Positions 9,657 through 19,247 of a stretch of 64,000 nt of DNA are shown here, in pieces. The notes under the pieces are model-generated. The model saw nothing but the letters and a program-made list of their open reading frames with translations. It was not told where the DNA came from and did no database searches. Origin of the DNA: CAWBVG01 sp963792175 (GTDB taxonomy: Bacteria > Acidobacteriota > Vicinamibacteria > Vicinamibacterales > CAVVIG01). The position numbers were made by a program, and so were the translations under genes. The stretch covers positions 62,001-126,000 of the forward strand of contig CAWBVG010000031.1 of the NCBI GenBank assembly GCA_963792175.1, given 5' to 3'. Position 1 is the first letter of the stretch; each line of letters opens with the position of its first letter.

Positions 9657-10331
9657 ATGGAAAAGATGCCCTACCGACACGAACTGGATAGTCACGTGAG
9701 CCTTCAGGCGATCGTGAGCCAGCCGGAAGTCGGACACGCGATCAGCACGGACTGGCGCGAAGGCCTTCCGGTGCTGGGTGGAGCGCAAGTCACGTTGCGG
9801 GAGCTGCGCGCGTCGGATGCGCCGTCGCTCTTCGCGATGCTCACGACGGAAGAGGTGTCGCGGTTCATTTCGCCGCCGCCCACCACGGTTGAAGGCTTCG
9901 AGCGCTTCATCGCGTGGACGCAGCGGCAGCGCCAGGCCGGCACGTATGCCTGTTTCGCGGTGACGCTGACAGGATCGGATACGGCGATCGGCATCTTCCA
10001 GCTCCGCGAGCTGGATCCTGGCTTCAGCACGGCGGAGTGGGGGTTCGCGATTGGGTCGCCCTTCTGGGGGACCGGCGTGTTCAAGGAAGGAGCTGAACTG
10101 ATGATCCACTTCGCGTTCGAGGCGGTCGGCGTGCACCGGCTCGAGGCGCGTGCGGCGGTTCGGAACGGCCGCGGCAACGGTGCGCTGCGGAAGATCGGCG
10201 CCGTCCAGGAGGGCGTGCTGCGCAAGGCGTTCCTCAAGGACGGTGAGTACCTCGACCAGGTCCTCTGGACGATTCTCGACGAGGACTGGCAGGAGGCGCG
10301 GACCTGGGAGCGTTCGGTGTCGGTCCACTAG
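9657..10331 (+). CDS. GNAT-family N-acetyltransferase (RimJ/RimL-like)
   Basis: 224 residues, ATG at 9657 with GGGAGG eight bases upstream. The first 40 residues are an extension. The GNAT fold then starts with VTLRELRASDAPSLFAMLTT, has IGIFQLRELDPGFSTAEWGF as beta4, then SPFWGTGVFKEGAELMIHFA as a weakened acetyl-CoA pyrophosphate loop (the usual Q/RxxGxG/A is degenerate), and VHRLEARAAVRNGRGNGALRKIGA, typical of RimJ/RimL-type enzymes that act on protein N-termini or small molecules. The upstream protease frame runs into this gene without a stop once a shift is corrected, so the two may be co-transcribed. Confidence 0.83.
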   Translation: MEKMPYRHELDSHVSLQAIVSQPEVGHAISTDWREGLPVLGGAQVTLRELRASDAPSLFAMLTTEEVSRFISPPPTTVEGFERFIAWTQRQRQAGTYACFAVTLTGSDTAIGIFQLRELDPGFSTAEWGFAIGSPFWGTGVFKEGAELMIHFAFEAVGVHRLEARAAVRNGRGNGALRKIGAVQEGVLRKAFLKDGEYLDQVLWTILDEDWQEARTWERSVSVH

Positions 10332-10342
10332 GCGATTCCCTG

Positions 10343-10385
10343 CTCGTCATGGCGCGCATCGGTATACGATGCGCGCCATGACGAG
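10343..10385. promoter_or_regulatory. Perfect 19-bp inverted repeat over the hydrolase start codon
   Basis: CTCGTCATGGCGCGCATCG (10343-10361) is followed after five bases (GTATA) by its exact reverse complement (10367-10385). The right arm contains both candidate start codons of the next gene (10369 and 10378). It begins 11 bases after the GNAT stop. It could terminate or attenuate transcription, hide the start codon, or bind a dimeric regulator. Confidence 0.85.
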
Positions 10386-12294
10386 ATGTTTCCTGGCACT
10401 CGGTCTCACCTTCGTCACGACCGCCGCGACCGCCGACGCAGAAGTCACCCGCTTCACCATCACCAACCGCGCAGACATCGGCACGTCCGGCTACGAGAAG
10501 ATCGCTGGCACGATCTCCTTCGCCGTCAACCCCGCGGATCCGCACAATACGATCGTCGTCGACCTGGACAAGGCGCCGCGCAACGCGGCCGGGCTCGTCG
10601 AGTTCTCATCTGACGTTTACGTCATCAAGCCGAAGGACGCGTCGCGCGGCAACGGCGCGGCGCTGGTCGAGGTGTCGAATCGCGGCGGCCGTGGCGCCGT
10701 CCGGCTGTTCAACCGCGGTGGGCCGTCGCCCGATCCGGTGAGCGACGCGGACCTCGGCGACCGCTTTCTGATGCGGTTCGGCTTCACCGTGGCCTGGGTC
10801 GGGTGGGAGTTCGATGTCGGCGCCGATCCCGGCTTGCTGCATATTCGCGTGCCGCGCGCGACTGAGCAGGGAAAGCCGATCACGGGCGTTGTCCGCGCCA
10901 CGTTCACGCCAAGCGCTCGCGCCGCCGACGTGACGGTGCGCGATCTCGGAAGCTACGAGCCGGTCGACCCGGAGGGCCCCGACAGCCAACTGCTGGTGCG
11001 ATCCAGCGCGCTCGGAAAGGCCGAAGCGATCGCCCGGGCGCGATGGCGCCTCAAAGGTCAGACGGTGTCGCTCGACGGCGGCTTCGAGGCCGGCAAGACG
11101 TACCAGGTCGCGTTTCGTGCCGCCAATCCACCCGTGGCCGGACTCGGGTTCGTGGCGATGCGCGACTTCGTGGCCTGGTTGAAGCATCAGCCTGACGCGG
11201 TCGCGAACGTGCGGCATGCCTACGCGTTCGGCGCGTCGCAGAGCGGCCGCTATCTCCGGAACTTTCTGTACGAGGGCTTCAACAGCGACGAGCGCGACCG
11301 GCAGGTGTTCGACGGCGTGATGGCGCACATCGCCGGCGCCGCGCGGATCAACCTGAACGCGCGCTGGTCGACGCCGACCGGGCTCGGCGCCTACAGCGCC
11401 ACGGCCTTTCCATTTGCGGACGCGAGCCTGCGCGATCCGGTGAGCGGGGCGGAGGAGGGGCTGCTCGACAACCCGCGGGCGCGCGCGCATCAGCCCAAGA
11501 TCTTCTACACGAACACGCCGGTCGAGTACTGGGGCACCGGCCGCGTCGCCGCACTCGTGCATTCGACGCCGGATGGCGCTGCCGACCTCCGGCTGCCGGA
11601 CAACGTCCGCGTCTATTTTTTGGCTGGCACTCAGCACTCGCCCGGACGGTTTCCGCCATCGCTCGGCGCGGGCCAGCAACTCGACAACCCGGTCGACTAC
11701 AACTGGACGCTTCGCGCGCTGCTGCTGGCGATGCACAAGTGGGTCAGCGCCGGCACGCTGCCGCCGCCAAGCGCCTATCCGATGCTGGCCGATGGCACGC
11801 TGGTCCGAGTCGAGGCCGTCACCTTTCCTGCCATTCCCGGCGTCGCCTCGCCGCGCGCGCTGACCGCGGGACCGCGCGTCGAGAACCCGTGGATTACAGG
11901 TGGCGCCGGGGCGGGAACGCCGCTGCCGCTGCTCGTCCCCGCGGTCGACGACGACGGTAACGAGCGCGCTGGCATCCGCCTGCCGGACGTGGCGGTGCCG
12001 CTCGCGACCTACACCGGGTGGAACTTCCGAAATCCGTCGACCGGGTCGCCCGGCGATCTCGTGGCGCTGCTCGGCGCGTCGATTCCATTTCCGGTCACCG
12101 CCGCCGCGCGGGCCGCGGCCAAAGATCCGCGCCGCTCGATCGACGAGCGGTATCCGACGCGCGACGACTACATCGACAAAGTGCGAGCCGCCGCCGACGC
12201 GCTCGTGCGCAAAGGCTATCTGCTCGTCGACGACATCGAGCGCATCGTGCAGCGGTCGACCGACAATTGGGACAACATAGTCGGGAGTCGATAG
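10369..12294 (+). CDS. Exported alpha/beta hydrolase domain protein (Abhydrolase_10-like)
   Basis: 641 residues reading without a break. MRAMTRCFLALGLTFVTTAA is a signal peptide (ATG 10378 is an alternative). The N-terminal 170 residues form a beta-rich domain. The hydrolase part has AYAFGASQSGRYLRNFLYEG, whose GASQSG is the nucleophile-elbow Ser motif, FDGVMAHIAGAARINLNARW, and VRVYFLAGTQHSPGRFPPSL, where the His may be catalytic. The family (alpha/beta hydrolase domain, DUF-type) has no firm substrate. The final residues NIVGSR and the stop TAG are encoded by the start of an AGTCGG repeat tract. The start codon lies within a perfect inverted repeat. Confidence 0.8.
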   Translation: MRAMTRCFLALGLTFVTTAATADAEVTRFTITNRADIGTSGYEKIAGTISFAVNPADPHNTIVVDLDKAPRNAAGLVEFSSDVYVIKPKDASRGNGAALVEVSNRGGRGAVRLFNRGGPSPDPVSDADLGDRFLMRFGFTVAWVGWEFDVGADPGLLHIRVPRATEQGKPITGVVRATFTPSARAADVTVRDLGSYEPVDPEGPDSQLLVRSSALGKAEAIARARWRLKGQTVSLDGGFEAGKTYQVAFRAANPPVAGLGFVAMRDFVAWLKHQPDAVANVRHAYAFGASQSGRYLRNFLYEGFNSDERDRQVFDGVMAHIAGAARINLNARWSTPTGLGAYSATAFPFADASLRDPVSGAEEGLLDNPRARAHQPKIFYTNTPVEYWGTGRVAALVHSTPDGAADLRLPDNVRVYFLAGTQHSPGRFPPSLGAGQQLDNPVDYNWTLRALLLAMHKWVSAGTLPPPSAYPMLADGTLVRVEAVTFPAIPGVASPRALTAGPRVENPWITGGAGAGTPLPLLVPAVDDDGNERAGIRLPDVAVPLATYTGWNFRNPSTGSPGDLVALLGASIPFPVTAAARAAAKDPRRSIDERYPTRDDYIDKVRAAADALVRKGYLLVDDIERIVQRSTDNWDNIVGSR

Positions 12295-12428
12295 TCGGGA
12301 GTCGTAGTCGAGTCGGTGGTCGAGAGTCTCGCTAGTCGACTCGACCGACTGACTACCGCCGACTGACTCCGCGACTCATCCGACCGACTGCCGACTATCG
12401 ACTCGATCGCTACGATGACTCCGACTAC
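12279..12428. repeat. AGTCGG / CCGACT micro-repeat tract, opposed arms
   Basis: AGTCGGGAGTCG-type words run for about 60 bases, then CGACTCGACCGACTGACT-type words run back for about 80 bases. The halves are broadly complementary. The tract begins inside the last codons of the hydrolase gene and ends at the start of the oxidoreductase gene, whose own initiation site is blurred by it. Confidence 0.75.
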
Positions 12429-12433
12429 TGCAT

Positions 12434-13440
12434 AATCGCCAAATCCGATTGAAGAGCCGCCCCGCAGGGACTCCGGTCCTCGATAACTTCGAACTGGCTG
12501 AACTGCCGATTCCCACCGCCGGCGACGGAGACGTGGTGCGGCGCACGATCTATCTGTCGCTCGATCCGTACATGCGCGGCCGCATGAGCGACGCGCCTTC
12601 GTACGCGGCGAATCTGGCGATCGGCGACGTCATGTGCGGCCACACGGTCAGTCAGGTGATCGAGTCGCGCAATCCCGGTTTCAGCGTGGGTGATCTGGTC
12701 ACCGGGTACGACGGCTGGCAGGATTACGCGCGATCGAGTGGCAAGGATCTGCGAAAACTTGACCCGAAGGGGCCGCCGATTTCGACGGCCATCGGCGTCC
12801 TCGGGATGCCCGGCATGACGGCGTATGTCGGTCTCATGGACATCGGGCAGCCGAAAGCGGGCGAGACCGTCGTCGTGTCAGCCGCGTCGGGCGCGGTGGG
12901 CGCTGTCGTTGGCCAGCTGGCGAAGATCAAGGGATGCCGCGCTGTCGGCATTGCCGGATCGCCGGACAAGTGTCGCTATGTCGTCGACGAGCTCGGATTC
13001 GACGCGTGCCTGAACTACAAGACCGACGAGCTCGTCCCGGCGCTTCGAGCGGCCTGTCCCAGCGGCGTCGACATCTACTTCGAGAACGTCGGCGGCGCCG
13101 TCTTCGCGGCGGTGCTCAAAGTCCTGAATCGCGGCGCCCGCATCCCGTTGTGCGGGATGATTTCGGAGTACAACGCGACGGCAAATCCCGGCGGGCCCAA
13201 CCTGCGGCCGCTGCTCGTCAACCGGGCCATGATCAAGGGATTCATCGTCAGCGACCACGCCGATCGCGCGCCCGCGTTTGCGGCGGAGTGCGGGCCGCTC
13301 GTCGTGTCGGGCCGCCTCAAGTTCCGCGAGGACATCGTCGACGGTCTCGAGCACGCGCCGGGAGCGTTCATGGGCCTGCTCGAGGGGCGCAACTTCGGCA
13401 AGCTGATCGTGCGCGTGTCGAAGGATCCCGACGCGCGGCT
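12434..13440 (+). CDS. NADP-dependent oxidoreductase (MDR superfamily, leukotriene B4 12-hydroxydehydrogenase type)
   Basis: About 335 residues. The conserved N-terminus NRQIRLKSRPAGTPVLDNFE begins at 12434, but no ATG/GTG lies just before it; TTG at 12449 is the first usable start and would cut five conserved residues, so the initiation region may have lost a base. Family marks are YLSLDPYMRGRM, VVSAASGAVGAVVGQLAKIK (the nucleotide-binding Rossmann loop), GIAGSPDKCRYVVDELGFDA and DIYFENVGGAVFAAVL. Such enzymes reduce the double bond of enones with NADPH. The frame stays open far past the expected end and overlaps the permease. Homology stops near 13430, where a TGA one frame away in GCGGCTGAAGG probably marks the true end, with a weak hairpin after it. 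Confidence 0.75.
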
Positions 13441-13577
13441 GAAGGCTTTAGCCGCAGCGAACGCGGAGCGCGCCGGCTTTTGGCCAAGCGCAGGGCGTTC
13501 GGATCCGAACACCCTGTTCCCACGTTCGGGCGGCCGACTATCCCGGACTGATAGCGGTCAAATGGTTACGACGAACG

Positions 13578-13602
13578 CGCGCGGCACGGAACGTGCCGCG
13601 CG
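13578..13602. terminator. 11-bp perfect hairpin before the ADOP permease
   Basis: CGCGCGGCACG (13578-13588), loop GAA, then its exact reverse complement (13592-13602). It sits 15 bases before the permease ATG and after the oxidoreductase gene. No T-run follows, so it may act as a transcript-end stabiliser or attenuator rather than a classical terminator. Confidence 0.6.
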
Positions 13603-13616
13603 GAGCAGTCACAACT

Positions 13617-16128
13617 ATGGACACGCTCTTGAAGGACCTGGCCTATGCGGTCCGCGGCCTGCGCAAGAACCTCGGCTTCTCGACCGTCGCCGCCGTCACC
13701 ATCGCGCTCGGCATTGGCGCCTGCACGTCGATCTTCAGCGTCGTCAACGCCGTTCTGCTGCGGCCGCTGCCGTATTCCGACGCGCAGCGCCTGGTGACGG
13801 TGTGGGGCGAGCTGCGCAATCGCAACGTCCACGACTGGCCGTTCTCGCCGCCGGACTATCGCGACTTGCGCCAGCAATCAACCGAGCTCTTCGAGGACAT
13901 GGCCGGGTTCATTCCCGCGGGTCGCACGCCGATCTCGGACACCGGCGCCGAGCCCGAGCAGATTCGCGTCGGCGGCGCCACGCCGAACTTCTTCCGCGTG
14001 CTTGGCGCGCGCGTCCAGCTCGGGCGCGATTTCATCGACGACGACGCGGTGCCGCAGCCGCAGCCGCCGAATCAGGGACCACCGGCGCCGGACGCGGCCG
14101 CTCCGCCGCGACTGCCCGCCATCGCGATCATCAGCCATTCGCTCTGGATGCGACGCTACGGCGGCGACCCGAGCGTGATCGACAAGGACGTCGATCTCGG
14201 CGGCGGCCGTGCGCACATCGTCGGCGTCCTCGCGCCGGATTTCGAGGTGCTGTTTCCGCCGCGCGCGAACGTCGAACGGCTGACCGACATGTGGACGGCC
14301 GCGCGCTTCAACTTCGAAACCGCGAATCGCAACAACGTCGCGTTCCGGGTGGTCGGGCGCCTGAAACCGGGCGTGAGCGTGCAGCAGGCGCAGACGCTCG
14401 TCGATCGCGTCGCGGCCGACCTGCGCAAACAGTTTCCGATCAAGCAGACATCGGGCCTGTATTTTCACGCCGTGCCGATGTTCGAGGATCTGGTCGGCGA
14501 TGTCCGGCCGGCGATTCTGGCGCTGATGGGGGCCGTCGCGTTCGTCCTGCTCATCGCCTGCGCGAATGTGGCGAACCTGCTCGTCGTGCGCGCCGCCGGG
14601 CGCAGTCGCGAGCTCGCGGTGCGCGCGGCCATCGGCGCCGGGCGGGTGCAGCTGGTGCGGCAGATGCTGATGGAGAGCCTCGTGATCGCCGCAGTGGGCA
14701 CGCTCGGCGGCGTGGCGCTGGCGCGCGTTGGTGTGCAGGTGCTGCTCGCGCTCGGGCCGAAGGATCTGCCGCGGCTCGACGCGGTCGCGATCGATCCGCG
14801 AGTCCTGACATTCGCGGTGTTCGCCGGTCTCGTGACGGCGCTGCTCTGCGGCATTGTCCCGGCGCTCCGTGCTTCGCGCGCCGACGTCATGGAGGTGCTG
14901 CGCTCGGTGGGCGGCCGGTCAGCGGGTCTACGCGGCGGCCGTAGACTGCGTCATGGCGTGGTGGTGACCGAAGTGGCGCTCTCGTTCATCCTGCTCGTCG
15001 GGGCCGGGCTGATGCTGCGCAGTTTCGTCGCGCTGGGGCGCATCGATCCGGGGTTCGATCCGAATCACGTCCTCACATTCGGGCTGGCGCCGCAAGCCCG
15101 GCAGCCGGGCGAACGCGCGGCGTTCATGCAGCAGGTGCGCGACCGGCTGCTGGCGATTCCAGGCGTGACCGGCGTCACCGCAGCGACCCCGCTTCCGCTC
15201 GACGGTCTGCTGGTCAACGGCCGATGGGGCACCGAGGCGGCCGTGGCGGATCCCTCGAAGTTCCGGCAGGCGACCTACCATTTCGTCATTCCCGGGTACT
15301 TCGAGACCTTGCACACGCGGCTGATCGAAGGCCGGCTGTTCACCGACGCCGACAACAACATCGATCAGCGCACCGACCTCCCGCGGCAGGTGATCATCGA
15401 CGACGCGGTCGCCGCGCTGGCGTTTCACGGCGAATCGGCGGTGGGGAAGCGGCTGTTCCTCCGCATCACGACGCCCGAGCCTGAGTGGTACGACGTGATT
15501 GGCGTGGTCGGCCATCAGCGGCACGCGTCGCTGGCGGTGCCGGGTCCGGAAGCGATCTTCATCCTGAACGGCCACGGCGGCCACGGAGCCGCCGCGCGAT
15601 GGGCCGTGCGCACGGCGGGCGATCCGCTCCAGCTCGTGCCGGCCGTCCGCGCCGCGGTGGCCCAGATCGATCCGCGCGCGCCGCTCGCCGAAGTGCAGCC
15701 GATGACGGCCTTCGTCGACAAGGCGATGGCGCCGGTTCGGTTCACGAGCACGCTCATCGGTATTTTCGCGATGGTCGCGGTCCTGCTCGCGGCCATCGGG
15801 CTCTACGGTGTCCTCTCCACGATCGTGCGTCAGCGCACGGCAGAGATTGGGATGCGGATGGTGTTTGGCGCGCAGCGCGGCACCATTCTTCAACTCATCG
15901 TCGGCGAGGGATTGCGGCTGAGCGCCGCCGGCATCGGCCTCGGCCTGATCGCCGCCGCCATCGTCACCCGCGTGATGACGACCATGCTGGTCGGCGTGAC
16001 GCCCAACCGACCCGGTGACATTCATGGCAATTGTTGTACTGTTTGTCGGGATCACGGTGTCGGCCTCGTGGCTGCCCGCGCGCCGCGCCTCCCGGCTCGA
16101 TCCCATGAACGCCTTGCGCGAAGAGTGA
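13617..16128 (+). CDS. ADOP-family duplicated FtsX-like ABC permease, one frameshift near the end
   Basis: About 836 residues, starting MDTLLKDLAYAVRGLRKNLG. The layout is the MacB/FtsX duplication: TM1 at STVAAVTIALGIGACTSIFS, a periplasmic MacB_PCD domain, three TMs at residues about 295-425 (AILALMGAVAFVLLIACANV), a second TM1 at GVVVTEVALSFILLVGAGLM, a second periplasmic domain and final TMs. Near 16007 one extra C changes frame; correcting it yields VTFMAIVVLFVGITVSASWL as the last TM and the family ending PARRASRLDPMNALREE. ADOP proteins are abundant in acidobacteria and lack a linked ATPase, as here. Transported substrate unknown. Confidence 0.9.
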
Positions 16129-16160
16129 GGATAGAATTCTTCAAAAGGAGTACATAAACG

Positions 16161-16793
16161 ATGAAGCGTCTTGTTTCTCTTGCCGCGCTCGCATTGATCG
16201 TCATCGCCGTCCCGCTGATCGCTCAGTCGCCGAAGGGCTGGAAAGTCCGCGCCGACCGCAGCACCAGCGCCTCGGACCCGGATGCCGCCGGGGCCATCAA
16301 GTTCGTGACCGCGGGCTCAGGATTCCATGCGACGACGCCGCAGGCCGCGGTGTTCTGGAATCCCGCCAACACGATGACCGGGAACTACACGTTGAAGGGC
16401 ACTTTCAAGCTGCTGAAACCCAGCGGCCACACGAACTACTACGGCCTCGTGTTCGGCGGCAGCGACCTCGAAGGCGCGAATCAGAGTTACTTGTACTTCC
16501 TGGTGGCGCAAGACGGCAGCTGGCTGGTCAAGCGCCGCAACGGTGAGGCGACCGAGAACGTCGTGGCGAAAACGCCGAGCGACGCCGTCAAGAAGCCGGA
16601 CGCCAGCGGCGTGTCCACCAATGCGTTGGAAGTTCGAGTGCTCGCCGACAAGCTGGAATTCGCGGTCAACGGCACCGTCGTCGGCAGCGCGCCGAAGACG
16701 GGACAAGCTGCGAAGACCGACGGCATCTACGGCATCCGCTCCAATCACCTGCTCGACATCGAAGTCGACGGATTGTCGGCGGCCAAGCGGTAA
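16161..16793 (+). CDS. Exported LamG/DUF1080-like protein
   Basis: 210 residues with signal peptide MKRLVSLAALALIVIAVPLI and an AAGGAG ribosome site 12 bases upstream. Its start lies 32 bases after the permease stop, so it is probably co-transcribed. The mature part looks like a jelly-roll of the LamG / 3-keto-disaccharide-hydrolase type: NYTLKGTFKLLKPSGHTNYY, YGLVFGGSDLEGANQSYLYF, GSWLVKRRNGEA, VRVLADKLEFAVNGTVVGSA and GIYGIRSNHLLDIEVDGL. That pattern often binds carbohydrate, but I see no catalytic residues and assign no activity. Confidence 0.72.
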   Translation: MKRLVSLAALALIVIAVPLIAQSPKGWKVRADRSTSASDPDAAGAIKFVTAGSGFHATTPQAAVFWNPANTMTGNYTLKGTFKLLKPSGHTNYYGLVFGGSDLEGANQSYLYFLVAQDGSWLVKRRNGEATENVVAKTPSDAVKKPDASGVSTNALEVRVLADKLEFAVNGTVVGSAPKTGQAAKTDGIYGIRSNHLLDIEVDGLSAAKR

Positions 16794-16950
16794 CCCGCGT
16801 CAGGCGAACGCGTCCCGCGCGTCAGGCCGCGGGCGGAAGTGCCGCGGCCGGTAACGCGGCCGACGTTCGAATCGATTGTGCGGCTCTCGTTGAACGTCCA
16901 CGACGAGGGCCGCACGCCCGCGCCTTCGGCATTTCTGGTGTAATACGCCG

Positions 16951-17328
16951 ATGAAAAGCGCGGTCTTCGCCATTCTCCTTTCATTCATCGTGGGAACGAG
17001 CGCACGAGGGCAGGAGCCTGCGATCGTGGACACGCCGACTGTGAAAGTATTGCGAGGCCTCACCGTCCAGCAGTTCGAGGCGGAGATGCAATTGATGAAC
17101 CAGGCGCTGGGCGTGTCGTGCGGCTTCTGTCATGCCCGTGGGAATTTCGCTGCGGAAACCAACCCACGCAAAGCGACGGCCCGGCGGATGATCGAGATGG
17201 TGCGCGCGATCGATCAGCAGTATTTCCCGGACCATCGACCCGCGGACGGCGAGTCGAGGCTTGGCAAGGTGACCTGTTTCACCTGCCATCAGGGCTCGGA
17301 GCGCCCGAAGTCCGCTCCGCCACAGTGA
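16951..17328 (+). CDS. Small diheme cytochrome c, reaction-centre-cytochrome-like
   Basis: 125 residues. The signal peptide is MKSAVFAILLSFIVGTSARG. Two heme sites are visible: CGFCH (about residue 57) and CFTCH (about residue 111). The spacing and the NPRKATARRMIEMVRAIDQQ helix, which offers a Met ligand, resemble one pair of hemes of the photosynthetic reaction-centre cytochrome c family (CytoC_RC). Such small versions are common in non-photosynthetic acidobacteria. Its electron partner is unknown. The 157 bases upstream hold only GC-rich sequence with CGCGTCAGGC direct repeats near 16798 and 16819. Confidence 0.83.
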   Translation: MKSAVFAILLSFIVGTSARGQEPAIVDTPTVKVLRGLTVQQFEAEMQLMNQALGVSCGFCHARGNFAAETNPRKATARRMIEMVRAIDQQYFPDHRPADGESRLGKVTCFTCHQGSERPKSAPPQ

Positions 17329-17375
17329 TGGCGGCAATTGCTGAACGAATTCCGCTGGGAATCGTATTGCAAGAC

Positions 17376-17569
17376 ATGGGGAAGTTTCTCCTCTGGTGCA
17401 TCCTGTTGCTGCTTTGCTGGCCGCTCGGCCTTGCTGGCGTCTGGTCGTCTACCCGCTCGTCTGGATCCTCCTGATTCCGTTCCGCATCGTCGGCATCGCG
17501 GTTGACGGCGTGCTCGGCGTGGTACGCGGCGTCGTGATGCTTCCGGCGAGAGTGCTCCGCGGTCTTTAG
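17376..17569 (+). CDS. Small hydrophobic membrane protein, one frameshift
   Basis: About 64 residues once a one-base shift near 17440 is corrected. It begins MGKFLLWCILLLLCWPL and, after the shift, continues VVYPLVWILLIPFRIVGIAV and ends VVRGVVMLPARVLRGL. This gives two membrane segments or one long hairpin, with a basic C-terminus. I do not recognise a named family. It lies 47 bases after the small cytochrome gene and convergent to the next gene, so it may share the cytochrome transcript. Confidence 0.55.
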
Positions 17570-17598
17570 CGGACGAATTCCCCGCGCCTATCCGCCGG

Positions 17599-18868
17599 TC
17601 AGTTCGATCGTTTCGGCGCAACCATCTTGGTGATACGGCCAACGCTGGTGTCGCCCGCGTACAGGTTGTCCTGCTTGTCCATCACCCAATAGCTGGCTTC
17701 GATGAACTGACCGGTGCCGATACCCATGCCGTTGCCGATCGCCCCGAGCACCCTGCCATCCCGATCCAGCTTCAGGAACTGGCCGTCCTGACCGCTCGCC
17801 ATCCACGGCTGGCCGTGCGAGTCGAAGTACAGCGCGCACACGAGATTCCTCATCTGCATCGTCTTGAGAAACTTGCCGTCGCCGGAGTAGACGACGATCC
17901 GGTATTCCTCGCGGTCGCCGATCCAGACATCGCCGTTTGACGGATCGACGGCGAGCCCGTGGGCGGAGCTGAATTTCCCCTGACCCACCTCGTTGCCATA
18001 CCACTGATTGATGAATCTGCCGTTCTTGTCGAGATGAATGATCCGTGCGGCGCCGAGGTTGTTGGCGGGATCGTCGGAATCCGTGTCGTTGGGACTCTCA
18101 TTGGCGTGACCTTCGCCGATGTAGACATCGCCGTTCGGCGCGAAGGCGACCATCACCGGCTGCCAGAGAAGCCGCTGGCCTTTGGCTTCATCCCAATCCC
18201 CTCGGCGTCCTCGCTGCCCGATCGTCAGGAGCAGCTTGCCTTCGGGACTGATCTTCATCACCGTGGCGCCGCTCGCCGAAGTAATCCAGACATTGTCCTC
18301 AGCATCGACCGCCATCCCGTGCGCCTTGTCCTGGTAACCGATCACGTCAGGGCCGACCTGCAGGATCAGTTTGGCGCCGGGGTCAAACTTGAACAGCTGC
18401 GGCTTCCCGGCATCCGCGCGCTGGAAGGCCCAGAGATGGCCTTTCGAGTCGAGCGCGACCGCGGGGACGCCGCCAAATCCGGGAGGCAACGCGTAGGGGT
18501 ACGCGAACGTGTAGCCGAGGGTTTGCTTCCATTGGACGCGCTGCAGCGATTGGCGAGCGCGGCCAAGACGATTCCCGCACAGCGGCGATCGCCGGCAGGC
18601 CGGCGTCTCGCTGGCCATCGCGCCGGCAGGAGCAGCGCTCGCGGCGCCGCGGCCGCTGTCGCCGCGCGGCGGTACGGTGACACGTCCGCTCGCATCGACG
18701 ATCGTTCGTCCCGTGGGATCGGGAAACGATCCCTGGAGAAACCAGGCCGGTGTCGACCCTGACAGCCGGTCCATCCGTGGGCGGCCGGGACTGCGAGACT
18801 TCCGGACCTCCGTTCAGGATCAATCCGCCCGTCAGAGCGACGACTCCAGCGGCAAACCTGGCGTCCAT
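17599..18868 (-). CDS. Exported NHL-repeat beta-propeller, one frameshift
   Basis: About 420 residues. The ATG at 18868 directly abuts the TAG of the upstream MmcQ-like gene. Signal segment MDARFAAGVVALTGGLILNG; the frame shifts near 18748, before AWFLQGSFPDPTGRTIVDAS. NHL repeats follow: KAHGMAVDAEDNVWITSASG, QPVMVAFAPNGDVYIGEGHA, SAHGLAVDPSNGDVWIGDRE and VMDKQDNLYAGDTSVGRITK. The six-bladed fold is that of the peptidyl-hydroxyglycine lyase-like proteins frequent in acidobacteria, but lyase activity is not shown by the sequence. A second propeller of the same type lies at 45353. Confidence 0.78.
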
Positions 18869-19240
18869 CTACACCTCCCGCTTTACCGTTGACCGCCTCT
18901 TCTTGCTCGCCTTGGCGCCCACGAACCGGTGCGCGCCGATGACGAGGTCCCGCAGCGCGTCGGGATGGACGCGTGACAGCCGGACGAGGATACAGGGGTA
19001 GTTCAGATAGTGATCTTTCAGGTAGTAGGTCCCGGGGGCGTCTTCGATGAGCGCGTCCCGGTCAGGGAAGTCCATCATCACGACGAGCGTGTTCGGCTCG
19101 GCGGACTTGTGGGACGCGATGCACACGAACATCTTCCCGCGGACTTTCAGCGCCGGCTGACCATACGTGGTCGTCACCTCGACATCAGGCAAGGTGCGCC
19201 CGATCGACTCGACGGCCTTGAAGCTGTTGCCGTGTCGCAT
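18869..19240 (-). CDS. MmcQ/YjbR-family protein
   Basis: 123 residues from MRHGNSFKAVESIGRTLPDV. Family features are EVTTTYGQPALKVRGKMFVC, VVMMDFPDRDALIEDAPGTY and YLKDHYLNYPCILVRLSRV, followed by LRDLVIGAHRFVGAKASKKR. YjbR/MmcQ proteins have a CyaY-like fold and a putative DNA-binding role that is not proven. The start at 19240 overlaps no neighbour: the M1 peptidase stop is at 19248, so the three genes 20904 to 17599 form one tight minus-strand run. Confidence 0.85.
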   Translation of the reverse strand: MRHGNSFKAVESIGRTLPDVEVTTTYGQPALKVRGKMFVCIASHKSAEPNTLVVMMDFPDRDALIEDAPGTYYLKDHYLNYPCILVRLSRVHPDALRDLVIGAHRFVGAKASKKRRSTVKREV

Positions 19241-19247
19241 CGGCGGA

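Noticed and set aside
13440..14944. Continuation of the oxidoreductase frame through the permease
   Set aside because: After about 13430 the translation loses all family similarity and becomes R/A-rich, while the permease frame is well conserved. I treat it as run-on after a lost stop.
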